Assembly (NCBI GenBank): GCA_027016675.1
Contig: JALUSH010000105.1
Coordinates: 1 to 12,324 of the forward strand
DNA from: Thermodesulfovibrio sp.
GTDB taxonomy: Bacteria; Nitrospirota; Thermodesulfovibrionia; Thermodesulfovibrionales; JdFR-85
DNA: 12,324 nucleotides
Reading direction: 5' to 3'
Part shown: piece by piece, positions 1-6,211 of the stretch
Layout of the letters: each line of letters starts with the position of its first letter
Position numbering within the stretch: position 1 is the stretch's first letter
Program-made: the position numbers and the translations under genes
Notes under the pieces: generated by a model
Told to the model about the DNA's origin: nothing
Seen by the model: the letters and a program-made list of their open reading frames with translations, nothing else
Databases searched by the model: none

Positions 1-105
1 CCTCAAAAAAGGATTCCCATTATAGCTGAGATACATCTTGGACTAAATGACAGATTTTATCCGAAGGGAGTTAAGATTCTGAGCTATCAGATTCGATACC
101 AGTAA
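1..105 (+). CDS. C-terminal end of an unidentified protein (partial)
   Basis: The first frame is open from base 1 through 34 codons to TAA at 103-105. The predicted tail ends in SYQIRYQ and mixes charged and hydrophobic residues (IIAEIHLGLNDRFY) as a folded domain would. It is cut off by the window edge, so no start or family can be given. It is followed by a weak terminator-like hairpin and then by a promoter for the next gene, which fits a gene end here. I do not recognise the family. A chance open frame of 34 codons remains possible. Confidence 0.45.
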   Translation, partial: PQKRIPIIAEIHLGLNDRFYPKGVKILSYQIRYQ

Positions 106-108
106 TTT

Positions 109-142
109 ACTTGTAAAGTAGCTTTTGCAAAAGTCTTTTTTT
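109..142 (+). terminator. Weak terminator-like hairpin
   Basis: ACTTGTAAA (109-117) can pair with TTTGC-AA-AAGT (124-134), with a two-base bulge and one G-U pair, around the loop GTAGCT. Seven T residues follow at 136-142. The stem is AT-rich and weak, but its place just after the stop at 103-105 suits an intrinsic terminator for the partial gene. Confidence 0.35.
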
Positions 143-211
143 CTGGGGCAATAATATCTTTATTTGTATTTAATGTTAACAGTTTTTGAATGACCTTAAA
201 CTCATTAGTGT

Positions 212-240
212 CTGACAAAATTTAGTAAAAATCCTACAAT
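212..240 (+). promoter_or_regulatory. Sigma70-type promoter for the propeller lipoprotein
   Basis: CTGACA (212-217, five of six matches to TTGACA) is separated by exactly 17 bases from TACAAT (235-240, five of six matches to TATAAT). Transcription would begin near 247, giving a leader of about 65 bases before the ATG at 314. This is the best-formed two-box promoter in the window. Confidence 0.6.
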
Positions 241-313
241 GATTTGGATAGCATTGCCTCAAATCAAAAAATTAATGCTACTTAATAATAATATAGCAAG
301 GAGGGCTTTAACT

Positions 314-1375
314 ATGGGTAAAAACTTGTTGTACCTGCTGATGATTATCTTTTTACTGGTCTCTTGCAAACAAAAGCAACAAACTGTCAAAGAATACAAA
401 CCACCAGAGTTTAAAGGCATAGCCTTTGTTCAGGTGAAAGATGGCAACCATATATCTGTTTTAAATCTTGAAAACGGTGATATAGGGAGAATTGTATTAA
501 ATAAAAAAATAAGTGCTATCTCCCTTGTACCTGAGATGAATAAACTATATGTCTTTAGCAAGGACGGTTTTTTAAAAATACTTGACTTATCATCCGCAAA
601 AAGGGGTGAATGGAAAAGAGTTGCATCATCACTGTGTGACGCGGATACCACTGATGGCAGAACCATTTATCTCATCAATCCAGAAGAAAAGGCACTTTTA
701 CTCTATTCCACTGAAAAGAATAGAATTATCAAAAAGACCTCTATATCTTCTGATGGATGTAGTATCTCTGTAGTAGAGTCGGAGAAAGAGATTCTACTGA
801 TTAACAATAGGAACTCCTCCATAGCTATACTCGACAAAGAGACCCTCAGCATTAAGAACAGGATACCACATGCTGGCAATTCCATACATCATGCCAAATT
901 CTCACCTGATAAGAAGGAATTATGGGTAGCTGAGGGGAATGAATATAAAGATGGCAGACCCTATGGAGTGGGTTTTGCAAAGGCAGAAGCAATGCCAGGT
1001 GGTCTCAATATTGTGGATGTTGCTACCGGAGCATTGAAGGACTTTATCATGATAGGTGGAAATGTTGCAGATGTAAATTTCTCCTCTGATGGCAGGTACG
1101 TCTTTGCGTTGTCAAGCCAGATGCCTGAATATGATGATGCCACACTAAGTATTGTGAACCTCAAGAAAGAAAGGGTTATAAAGCAGTATGCACTCTGCAA
1201 GGTCTGCCATTTTCGTAGCGGAATAACGCTTGACAAGGCATTTGTAAGCTCGTTTCAGGTAAACGAAAAAATGCCTATCCCTTCAATAACAGGGCTTCTT
1301 GAATCAGGGTTCCAGAGCACAGAGCCAGGTGGTGAGAGCATAATCATAAGGCAGATATATGAAACTGCAGAATAG
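314..1375 (+). CDS. Beta-propeller (YncE/WD40-like) lipoprotein with one CXXCH
   Basis: A 353-residue exported protein. I chose the ATG at 314 because AAGGAGGG lies at 298-305 and because it gives a proper lipoprotein signal: a short basic N-terminus, the hydrophobic run LLYLLMIIFLLV, then lipobox LVSC with C18 as the lipidated residue. An in-frame ATG at 239 lies inside the probable promoter. The body shows repeated propeller-blade strands, for example KLYVFSKDGFLKILDL, KEILLINNRNSSIAILDKE, and FSSDGRYVFALSS followed by DDATLSIVNL, with the FSPD and FSSDG turns typical of YncE or cytochrome-D1-like propellers. C295-K-V-C298-H299 is a CXXCH, so covalent haem is possible but unproven. Expected location is the periplasmic face of a membrane. 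The binding target is unknown. It ends 30 bases from the convergent permease gene, with no terminator visible between them. Confidence 0.8.
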   Translation: MGKNLLYLLMIIFLLVSCKQKQQTVKEYKPPEFKGIAFVQVKDGNHISVLNLENGDIGRIVLNKKISAISLVPEMNKLYVFSKDGFLKILDLSSAKRGEWKRVASSLCDADTTDGRTIYLINPEEKALLLYSTEKNRIIKKTSISSDGCSISVVESEKEILLINNRNSSIAILDKETLSIKNRIPHAGNSIHHAKFSPDKKELWVAEGNEYKDGRPYGVGFAKAEAMPGGLNIVDVATGALKDFIMIGGNVADVNFSSDGRYVFALSSQMPEYDDATLSIVNLKKERVIKQYALCKVCHFRSGITLDKAFVSSFQVNEKMPIPSITGLLESGFQSTEPGGESIIIRQIYETAE

Positions 1376-1405
1376 ACCCTTTAAAATCTATCCCAAGTTC
1401 CTGAA

Positions 1406-3109
1406 TTACCTTTCTCCTGAGCGTATGGCAAGGTAAGGCTCCATTGTTGATGCCCTGAATGCAGGATACAGACCTGAAAGGAGTCCTACCAGGAGAGATG
1501 TGATAACAGTGATAAGTATTACAGAAAATATAACCGACAATGAAGGCCAGACATAAAGGAGATTAAGTGCTGCCATTATCTTGTTCTTGAAGACAAAGAA
1601 TATGGCAGAACCGAAAAGTGTTCCCCATATGGCACCAAGAAATGCAATGATAAATGACTCTGTAATTACAAGCCTGAAAATGGTTCTCTTGTAAGACCCC
1701 ATCGCTCTCAGGAGTCCGATCTCCCTCTGTCTTTCCTTTACACTCATACTGAAGACAACCCCGAGTATTAATGTGCACATCAGAAGCAATATTATTATCG
1801 GAATAAGGAATGAGCTAAGCAGAGACGAAATCTGCCTCTTCACAGTTACTGTTGATTCCTTTACCACCACTGCTCCGATACCATTTATATCCTTTTCTAT
1901 CCTTTTTGCAAACTCCTTAACAGAGACATCTGGTCGTAATTTCAAAAATATAGCTGATACCCCATCCGGGTCAATATCCTTTACTGAAATGCTCCCTTTT
2001 ACAGGATTTGTAAGGTGCGAGAAAGACTCATCTTTTATTATTTTCTTATGAGGTATTTTTTTCTTTTCATTATATTTCTTCAGTGCCTTCAACATCTTCC
2101 TTGCACCATTTAGTGGTATAAATACAGACTTGTCAAAATAGCCAAGACCTGTGGGATCAAGACTTGCCACAACCTTAAGTTTTCTTCCATAAAGGGTCAT
2201 CTCCTGGCCTGGATAGTACTTCACGCTATGCCCTACTACCACATCATACATATCCTGCTGCCCTTTGAGTTTATATCTGATCCAGGGAGCAACAGTAAAA
2301 TCCGTATCAGGGTCATAGGCAATTATAAGAAATTTCTCAGCAATGCAACATACCAGTTGGGTAAAGGGCTGAAGGTAGAGCTGGGGCGAAAGCTGTTCAA
2401 CCTCAGAATAGCCCTCAAGCCTGTCAAGGACATCCTTTTTCAGATAAAAGAGCGTAGGACTTCCACTCAGAAGAACAGTCTCTGCTGGTTTTTCTGATCC
2501 TGAAGGAATAACCATTATGTCTGCCCCCAGTCTTCCTGCACCAATTTCAAGGGTATTTTCAATACTTTTAGAAAGAAGCACATATGAGAAGAATATGCCA
2601 ATGGCTATGGTAAGGCTCACAACAAGAGCTACTGTTCTGAGTCGCCTTCTCTTCAAATTCGAGACAGAGATGTGAGTGATGCTGAGCACTGAAAAGGTAT
2701 CTTTTTTTCTCTTCAGAAGTGCAAGGAGACTTGTCAGTATCGTGAGCAGCGATAATACAACAATTACCTGTCTGATATATACGTGTGCCCTTATTGAATA
2801 GGTCTGGGCAAGTATGACCAGGGGATCCTGAGACTGCAGGTAAAAGCTTACTGGCCTGAGCATATAAGAATGCAAAAGACCAGCTATTGCCACAAATAAA
2901 GCAAACCAGAGAGCCTTTCTGGATCTGGATCGTATTATACCTGTAATAATCAGTATTATGCCTATGTAAAGTGATGGATGATACCATATGGAACATTCTG
3001 AAAGGAGAAGGGATTTGGTACTTCCCTTTATGTAGCCAAGAGGAAGCACAAAGTGGGGAATCATAACAAATAGAATACCCCATATAATTACCACAAAACC
3101 TGATATCAA
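1406..3109 (-). CDS. Orphan MacB/FtsX-type ABC permease with extra N-terminal membrane domain
   Basis: An inner-membrane permease of the type VII ABC family (MacB, LolC/E, FtsX), 567 residues against about 400 for the usual form. The first ~135 residues add about four membrane helices. From about residue 140 comes the MacB core: a basic cytoplasmic patch (NLKRRRLRT), helix 1, a large periplasmic domain to about residue 425, and three C-terminal helices. KERQREIGLLRAMGSYKRT is the classic FtsX cytoplasmic loop that contacts the ATPase. The periplasmic domain has a C254-C255 pair at a place matching one in the 10805-12016 permease, and both share RLGADIMV. The start is probably TTG at 3109, five bases after AGGAGG (3120-3115); a GTG at 3115 overlaps that site. 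No ATPase gene is adjacent. It may share the operon B ATPase (inference). The N-terminal domain resembles small DUF4418-type membrane proteins only loosely. Confidence 0.85.
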   Translation of the reverse strand: MISGFVVIIWGILFVMIPHFVLPLGYIKGSTKSLLLSECSIWYHPSLYIGIILIITGIIRSRSRKALWFALFVAIAGLLHSYMLRPVSFYLQSQDPLVILAQTYSIRAHVYIRQVIVVLSLLTILTSLLALLKRKKDTFSVLSITHISVSNLKRRRLRTVALVVSLTIAIGIFFSYVLLSKSIENTLEIGAGRLGADIMVIPSGSEKPAETVLLSGSPTLFYLKKDVLDRLEGYSEVEQLSPQLYLQPFTQLVCCIAEKFLIIAYDPDTDFTVAPWIRYKLKGQQDMYDVVVGHSVKYYPGQEMTLYGRKLKVVASLDPTGLGYFDKSVFIPLNGARKMLKALKKYNEKKKIPHKKIIKDESFSHLTNPVKGSISVKDIDPDGVSAIFLKLRPDVSVKEFAKRIEKDINGIGAVVVKESTVTVKRQISSLLSSFLIPIIILLLMCTLILGVVFSMSVKERQREIGLLRAMGSYKRTIFRLVITESFIIAFLGAIWGTLFGSAIFFVFKNKIMAALNLLYVWPSLSVIFSVILITVITSLLVGLLSGLYPAFRASTMEPYLAIRSGER

Positions 3110-3138
3110 TACCACCTCCTGCTCTACATGTTAATTTT

Positions 3139-3147
3139 ATTATAACA
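3139..3147 (-). promoter_or_regulatory. Extended -10 promoter for the orphan permease
   Basis: Read on the minus strand this is TGTTATAAT, a perfect extended -10 (TGnTATAAT). A poor -35 (TTCAAG) lies about 18 bases upstream. The predicted start near 3132 leaves a leader of about 23 bases that just holds the AGGAGG at 3120-3115 before the TTG at 3109. Confidence 0.55.
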
Positions 3148-3192
3148 TTTTTTATTTTATGCCTTGAACCTATGTAGAAATTCAAATTGAAT

Positions 3193-3251
3193 AGAACCTG
3201 ATAGTTATACCTTAAATATCAAAACTTGCATCAAAAGAACCAGATAGTTAT
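3193..3251. repeat. 16-bp direct repeat pair between divergent genes
   Basis: AGAACCTGATAGTTAT (3193-3208) and AGAACCAGATAGTTAT (3236-3251) match at 15 of 16 positions and start 43 bases apart, close to four helical turns. They lie upstream of the minus-strand promoter at 3139-3147 and about 55-115 bases before the ATG at 3308. The second copy also starts a short inverted repeat, GTTAT...ATAAC. This looks like a pair of regulator-binding sites serving one or both divergent genes; the regulator is unknown. Confidence 0.5.
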
Positions 3252-3307
3252 GGGGGAGATAACAACAGGGTCGTCTTAAATTTTCTTAATATTAAAGTTT
3301 AGATTAA

Positions 3308-3583
3308 ATGGTAATTGCAATAATATTATTGCTTGTAATTTTAGCCTCCCTGATAACACCTCTGTCCATCAGTATTGCACCAGCCAAGAAAGGTACATAT
3401 ATAGTCAATCTTGACCTCTGTAAAACCCCTAATGCCTTTTCCGTAAATGGCGACCATCAATATATAACCCTGTCAGATGAATACATCATGTATTACCCCT
3501 GCTGTGAGTTTTATAATATATCCAATCCTGTTTTCAGTCCCCTCTTACTACCCTTCCGTCTGGAGAAACCTCCAAGAGTATAG
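3308..3583 (+). CDS. Small membrane-anchored protein with Cys and Cys-Cys (unknown function)
   Basis: A 91-residue protein with an N-terminal hydrophobic segment (residues 2-24) that is either an uncleaved anchor or a signal peptide. A short exported domain follows, with C38 in the motif LDLC, a C65-C66 pair, and a proline-rich end (EKPPRV). Its plan resembles the protein at 9322-9633: hydrophobic N-terminus, an L/I-D-L/V-C motif about 15 residues after it, and a C-terminal tail with PP. The two may be diverged members of one family. An in-frame stop directly precedes the ATG, so this is the earliest start, yet no good Shine-Dalgarno is present, which lowers confidence. It is followed by the attenuator-like leader of the cytochrome gene. 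Function is not recognised; a metal-binding helper is one possibility. Confidence 0.55.
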   Translation: MVIAIILLLVILASLITPLSISIAPAKKGTYIVNLDLCKTPNAFSVNGDHQYITLSDEYIMYYPCCEFYNISNPVFSPLLLPFRLEKPPRV

Positions 3584-3615
3584 ACAGACTTTCCTTATAT
3601 CTTTTATAGCTTGCT

Positions 3616-3757
3616 CGGACCCTGATGGTCCGGGGTGGTTTATTTTGTTGTAGAGTCTTTTTCTCTAAATTTCTCCCCATGCTTTATCTCCACCCCGGCA
3701 TGGTTGTGCGGGGTGGAGACTTTTTAAAAAACAAAAAACTAAAAGGAGGTCTCAACC
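3616..3757 (+). promoter_or_regulatory. Attenuator-like leader of the cytochrome gene
   Basis: Three alternative pairings can be drawn. An early hairpin pairs CGGACC (3616-3621) with GGTCCG (3627-3632). A terminator-like hairpin pairs TCTCCACCCCG (3687-3697) with CGGGGTGGAGA (3709-3719) and is followed by TTTTT. An antiterminator-type pairing of CCGGGGTGG (3630-3638) with CCACCCCGG (3690-3698) is a perfect nine base pairs and excludes both others. The ribosome site AAGGAGGT (3743-3750) and the ATG at 3758 follow. This is the arrangement of a riboswitch or protein-controlled attenuator, but no known ligand class is recognised. I see no convincing promoter just upstream. Confidence 0.5.
3687..3725 (+). 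terminator. GC-rich hairpin with U-tract before the cytochrome gene
   Basis: The 11-bp perfect stem TCTCCACCCCG / CGGGGTGGAGA with an 11-base loop is followed by CTTTTT. It could be a plain terminator for the small gene ending at 3583, or the conditional terminator of the cytochrome leader. Its closeness to the cytochrome ribosome site (about 20 bases) favours the second reading, because any promoter for the cytochrome must lie upstream of it. Confidence 0.6.
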
Positions 3758-4540
3758 ATGGAAAACAAAATTCAGGGTATTTCAAGAAGAGAACTTATCC
3801 TGGATGCAGGAAAGATCGCAGCTGGTGCAGCAATCCTTACAGCTGACACCCTGGGTAGTGTTAAAGAAGCCGCAGCATATAAGTACTCATCAGAGTTCAA
3901 GTACAAGAAGCTTGATGTTGATGAGGTGGGAAGGATTGCCTATGAAAACTATTTCAAGAGATGGTGCTGCTCTACTGTTATTGCCGGGCTTGTTGAACCA
4001 TTAAGGAAAAAGGTTGGTGGCGCATGGAAAGACTTTCCTATTGATGCTTACAGATGGGCCCATGGCGGTCTGGCAGGCTGGGGTGCACTCTGTGGAACCA
4101 TGCCTGGTGCAGGAATTGTCATTGGCCTTGTAACCAATGATACGGATACTGCTGAGGCAATGGTTAATGACCTTGCCTTTTATTATTCCTATACAGAACT
4201 TCCCACATATAGTCCTGAAAAGCCTTTAAAGGCTCCTATAAAACATTTGACAATAGCAGGGACACCTGTGTGTCATATATCTGTTGGAAGATGGATGAGG
4301 GCCGAGGGTGTTGGATTTCTAACAAATGAAAGGGCAGAAAGGTGTGCAAGGCTTTCAGCAAATATAGCAATGGAGGCTGCCAGGATGCTGAACGCCTGGG
4401 CTGATGGAAAATACAAACCAAAACATCAGCCACTATATAATGTAGTTGCCAATGGAATCACCTCACAGAATAACTGCCGCGACTGTCATGGCCAGTACGT
4501 ACCCACTCCGAATGAAACCTATGACACGCTGGAAAAGTAG
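3758..4540 (+). CDS. Tat-exported split-Soret-like cytochrome c (C_GCAxxG_C_C family)
   Basis: A 260-residue redox protein. The N-terminus carries a twin-arginine signal (SRRELIL, R10-R11) and an Ala-rich hydrophobic stretch ending near AAA at 38-40, so it should be exported folded by Tat. The body fits the C_GCAxxG_C_C family to which split-Soret cytochromes belong: C70-C71, then C112 in GALCGTMPGAG, C172 in PVCH, and C196 in ERCARLSANIA. One true haem site, C240-R-D-C243-H244, lies near the C-terminus. As I recall, the Desulfovibrio split-Soret protein binds two haems per monomer; here T169-P-V-C172-H173 looks like a CXXCH that lacks its first Cys, so one covalent haem is predicted. AAGGAGGT sits seven bases before the ATG. 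The next gene is rubrerythrin, which suggests an electron-transfer or oxidative-stress role, but the physiological partner is unknown. Confidence 0.78.
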   Translation: MENKIQGISRRELILDAGKIAAGAAILTADTLGSVKEAAAYKYSSEFKYKKLDVDEVGRIAYENYFKRWCCSTVIAGLVEPLRKKVGGAWKDFPIDAYRWAHGGLAGWGALCGTMPGAGIVIGLVTNDTDTAEAMVNDLAFYYSYTELPTYSPEKPLKAPIKHLTIAGTPVCHISVGRWMRAEGVGFLTNERAERCARLSANIAMEAARMLNAWADGKYKPKHQPLYNVVANGITSQNNCRDCHGQYVPTPNETYDTLEK

Positions 4541-4560
4541 TCAGGTTATCAGCCCATTTA

Positions 4561-4569
4561 TGTTATAAT
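4561..4569 (+). promoter_or_regulatory. Extended -10 element upstream of rubrerythrin
   Basis: TGTTATAAT is a perfect TGnTATAAT extended -10. No good -35 lies 16-18 bases before it. The start would fall near 4576, at the foot of the terminator hairpin 4577-4606, so a transcript made here would begin with that hairpin. It could give rubrerythrin its own promoter. Confidence 0.4.
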
Positions 4570-4576
4570 AGAAATA

Positions 4577-4606
4577 CCCCCTCCCATAATGGGAGGGGGA
4601 TTTTTT
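4577..4606 (+). terminator. Strong intrinsic terminator after the cytochrome gene
   Basis: CCCCCTCCC (4577-4585) and GGGAGGGGG (4591-4599) form a perfect 9-bp G-C-rich stem with loop ATAAT, followed by A and six T residues (4601-4606). It lies 37 bases after the cytochrome stop codon and is the clearest terminator in the window. Confidence 0.87.
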
Positions 4607-4622
4607 AGACAGGAGGGCTTTT

Positions 4623-5207
4623 ATGAAAAGGACTCTGGAGAATCTTGCAAAGGCATTTATAGGAGAAAGTCAGGCAAGAAATCGTTATACCTTTTATGCA
4701 AAGATTGCACAGAAAGAGGGGTATGACCAGATTGCCGAGATATTCCTTATAACTGCTGACAATGAACGTGAGCATGCAAAGTGGCTTTTCAGACTGATAA
4801 ATGAACTAAAAACAAAATCAGGTGAGACCTTGACGGAGATTAATGTAGAGGCCACTGCCCCGTTAACCCTGGGAACCACGGCAGAAAACCTCCAGGCAGC
4901 CATTGATGGAGAAAACTATGAGCATACCAGGATGTATCCTGAGTTCGCTGATATAGCTGAAGAGGAAGGCTTCCCTGAAATCGCCACACGACTCAGGGCT
5001 ATTGCAAAGGCAGAAGAACACCATGAGGAGAGATACAAAAAACTCCTTAATGAAGTACAGGCTGGCACAGTCTTTAAAAAATCCCAGACCGTTACCTGGG
5101 TTTGCAGAAAGTGTGGGTATGTTCATGAAGGCCCTGAGCCACCTGAGAGATGTCCATCCTGTAATCACGAGGCACACTATTTCCAGGTAAAGTGTGAAGA
5201 GTATTAA
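4623..5207 (+). CDS. rbr: Rubrerythrin
   Basis: A 194-residue cytoplasmic non-haem iron protein that reduces hydrogen peroxide in anaerobes, using electrons from rubredoxin-type donors. The N-terminal four-helix ferritin-like domain (about residues 1-140) carries the di-iron ligands: the Glu in GESQARNRY, E48-x-x-H51, E97 and E100 in ENYEH, and the Glu/His cluster AEEHHEERY near 130-138. The C-terminal rubredoxin-like domain has C161-R-K-C164 and C177-P-S-C180, the expected Fe(Cys)4 site. Length is normal for the family. AGGAGG (4611-4616) lies six bases before the ATG. Its stop overlaps the stop of the convergent eight-helix protein gene by four bases (TTAA), with no terminator between them. 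It may be transcribed from the extended -10 at 4561 or by read-through from the cytochrome gene. Confidence 0.96.
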   Translation: MKRTLENLAKAFIGESQARNRYTFYAKIAQKEGYDQIAEIFLITADNEREHAKWLFRLINELKTKSGETLTEINVEATAPLTLGTTAENLQAAIDGENYEHTRMYPEFADIAEEEGFPEIATRLRAIAKAEEHHEERYKKLLNEVQAGTVFKKSQTVTWVCRKCGYVHEGPEPPERCPSCNHEAHYFQVKCEEY

Positions 5208-6211
5208 TATCCCTCAAGGGTAAATGTGGAAAACACCATGGGATAGAGTACGATTGAAACAAACACAATAATAAACAGTACTGAAACAAGAGTCCATTTC
5301 TTCTGATATCTTTCAATATTACTGTTTGATGGGGCTTTTTTCTTTAATATCTCCGCAGTTGAGGCCAGCATGGCCAAGACAGTGCCAGAGAAAAGAGACC
5401 CATAAAGCGGATATCCTATGTAGTTATAATAACCCTGCAACATATCAAAAGGACAGTGATGAGTGGGTATCTCGTAGAAATAAAGGGAGATAAAGCTAAC
5501 TATAGAAGCAATGGAAATTATAAATACTACCAGTGACATCACACCTGTAATGTACCATAGCCGTGTTCTCTTTGTTTTTATTGAAACTAAAGCCATTATA
5601 ATAAATATTCCTACCACGGAAAAGAAGATATACTGCATGGGCCTGATAGGAAGCGAGGAAAGGGAGCTAGAAAGGCCTCTACCTTCTCCACTGAAGAGCG
5701 CACCACAGCAGGATGTGATTATATTCGGATTGAGACCAAGAAAATATTTGGCCTGAAGATATGTCTTTACTATCAGAACCGGAGTAATAACGAGAAGGAA
5801 TCCGTATTTAAATCTCACAAAGGGAAAGCCTTCTGTTCTCTGGTCTATATAATTTATGCCTATCCACAGGGAAGAAAGAAAAAATATTAATATTCCAAGG
5901 TACAGCACATACCATCCTGCAGGGTTGGCATTCAGTGAACCTGTAGCACACATGGCTCCAACAAACTGACGATGTAGATCATCTGCTGTATATATAAAGA
6001 GAAAGATGGAAAGCACCTCAAAGGCAAGAACAAAACTCATCATTGTTGATAAAAGGTATGTCCTGCGCTCAAGTGATAGCTGTTCTTCTGAACTACTGTT
6101 TATATCCCACCTTCTCAGTATCCTGATGCCAAGGTATGAGGAATACAATAGCATTACAACCACAATAAGTGAACCACCAAGCAGAGCGAGTATGCCAGGA
6201 TGAAGTATCAC
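5204..6211 (-). CDS. Eight-helix membrane protein with four outward-facing cysteines (unknown function)
   Basis: A 335-residue integral membrane protein with eight predicted helices (about 7-30, 51-74, 100-122, 138-160, 192-211, 219-246, 268-288, 307-326). The positive-inside rule puts both termini outside and the basic loops (RRW/ERR, KTKRTR, KKK...QKK) in the cytoplasm. All four cysteines then fall in periplasmic loops: C88 in AMCATGSLNANP, C168-C169 in ITSCCGALFSG, and C253 in THHCPFDML next to H251-H252. That grouping suggests metal binding or thiol redox work outside the membrane; this is inference. The start is GTG at 6211, overlapping the ATPase stop as GTGA, so it is translationally coupled. 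It is the last gene of operon A and probably works with that transporter. I do not recognise a named family. Confidence 0.75.
   Translation of the reverse strand: MILHPGILALLGGSLIVVVMLLYSSYLGIRILRRWDINSSSEEQLSLERRTYLLSTMMSFVLAFEVLSIFLFIYTADDLHRQFVGAMCATGSLNANPAGWYVLYLGILIFFLSSLWIGINYIDQRTEGFPFVRFKYGFLLVITPVLIVKTYLQAKYFLGLNPNIITSCCGALFSGEGRGLSSSLSSLPIRPMQYIFFSVVGIFIIMALVSIKTKRTRLWYITGVMSLVVFIISIASIVSFISLYFYEIPTHHCPFDMLQGYYNYIGYPLYGSLFSGTVLAMLASTAEILKKKAPSNSNIERYQKKWTLVSVLFIIVFVSIVLYPMVFSTFTLEGY

Noticed and set aside
239..313. Longer start for the propeller lipoprotein
   Set aside because: This ATG overlaps the -10 element and has no ribosome site; the ATG at 314 has AAGGAGGG and begins an intact lipoprotein signal.
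3110..3115. GTG start for the orphan permease
   Set aside because: The GTG shares a base with the AGGAGG ribosome site; the TTG at 3109 has normal spacing.
2568..3185. A 205-codon open frame on the minus strand overlapping the orphan permease
   Set aside because: It lies in another frame of the same strand over a gene with clear MacB/FtsX motifs, and its product has odd Cys/Ser/His-rich composition.
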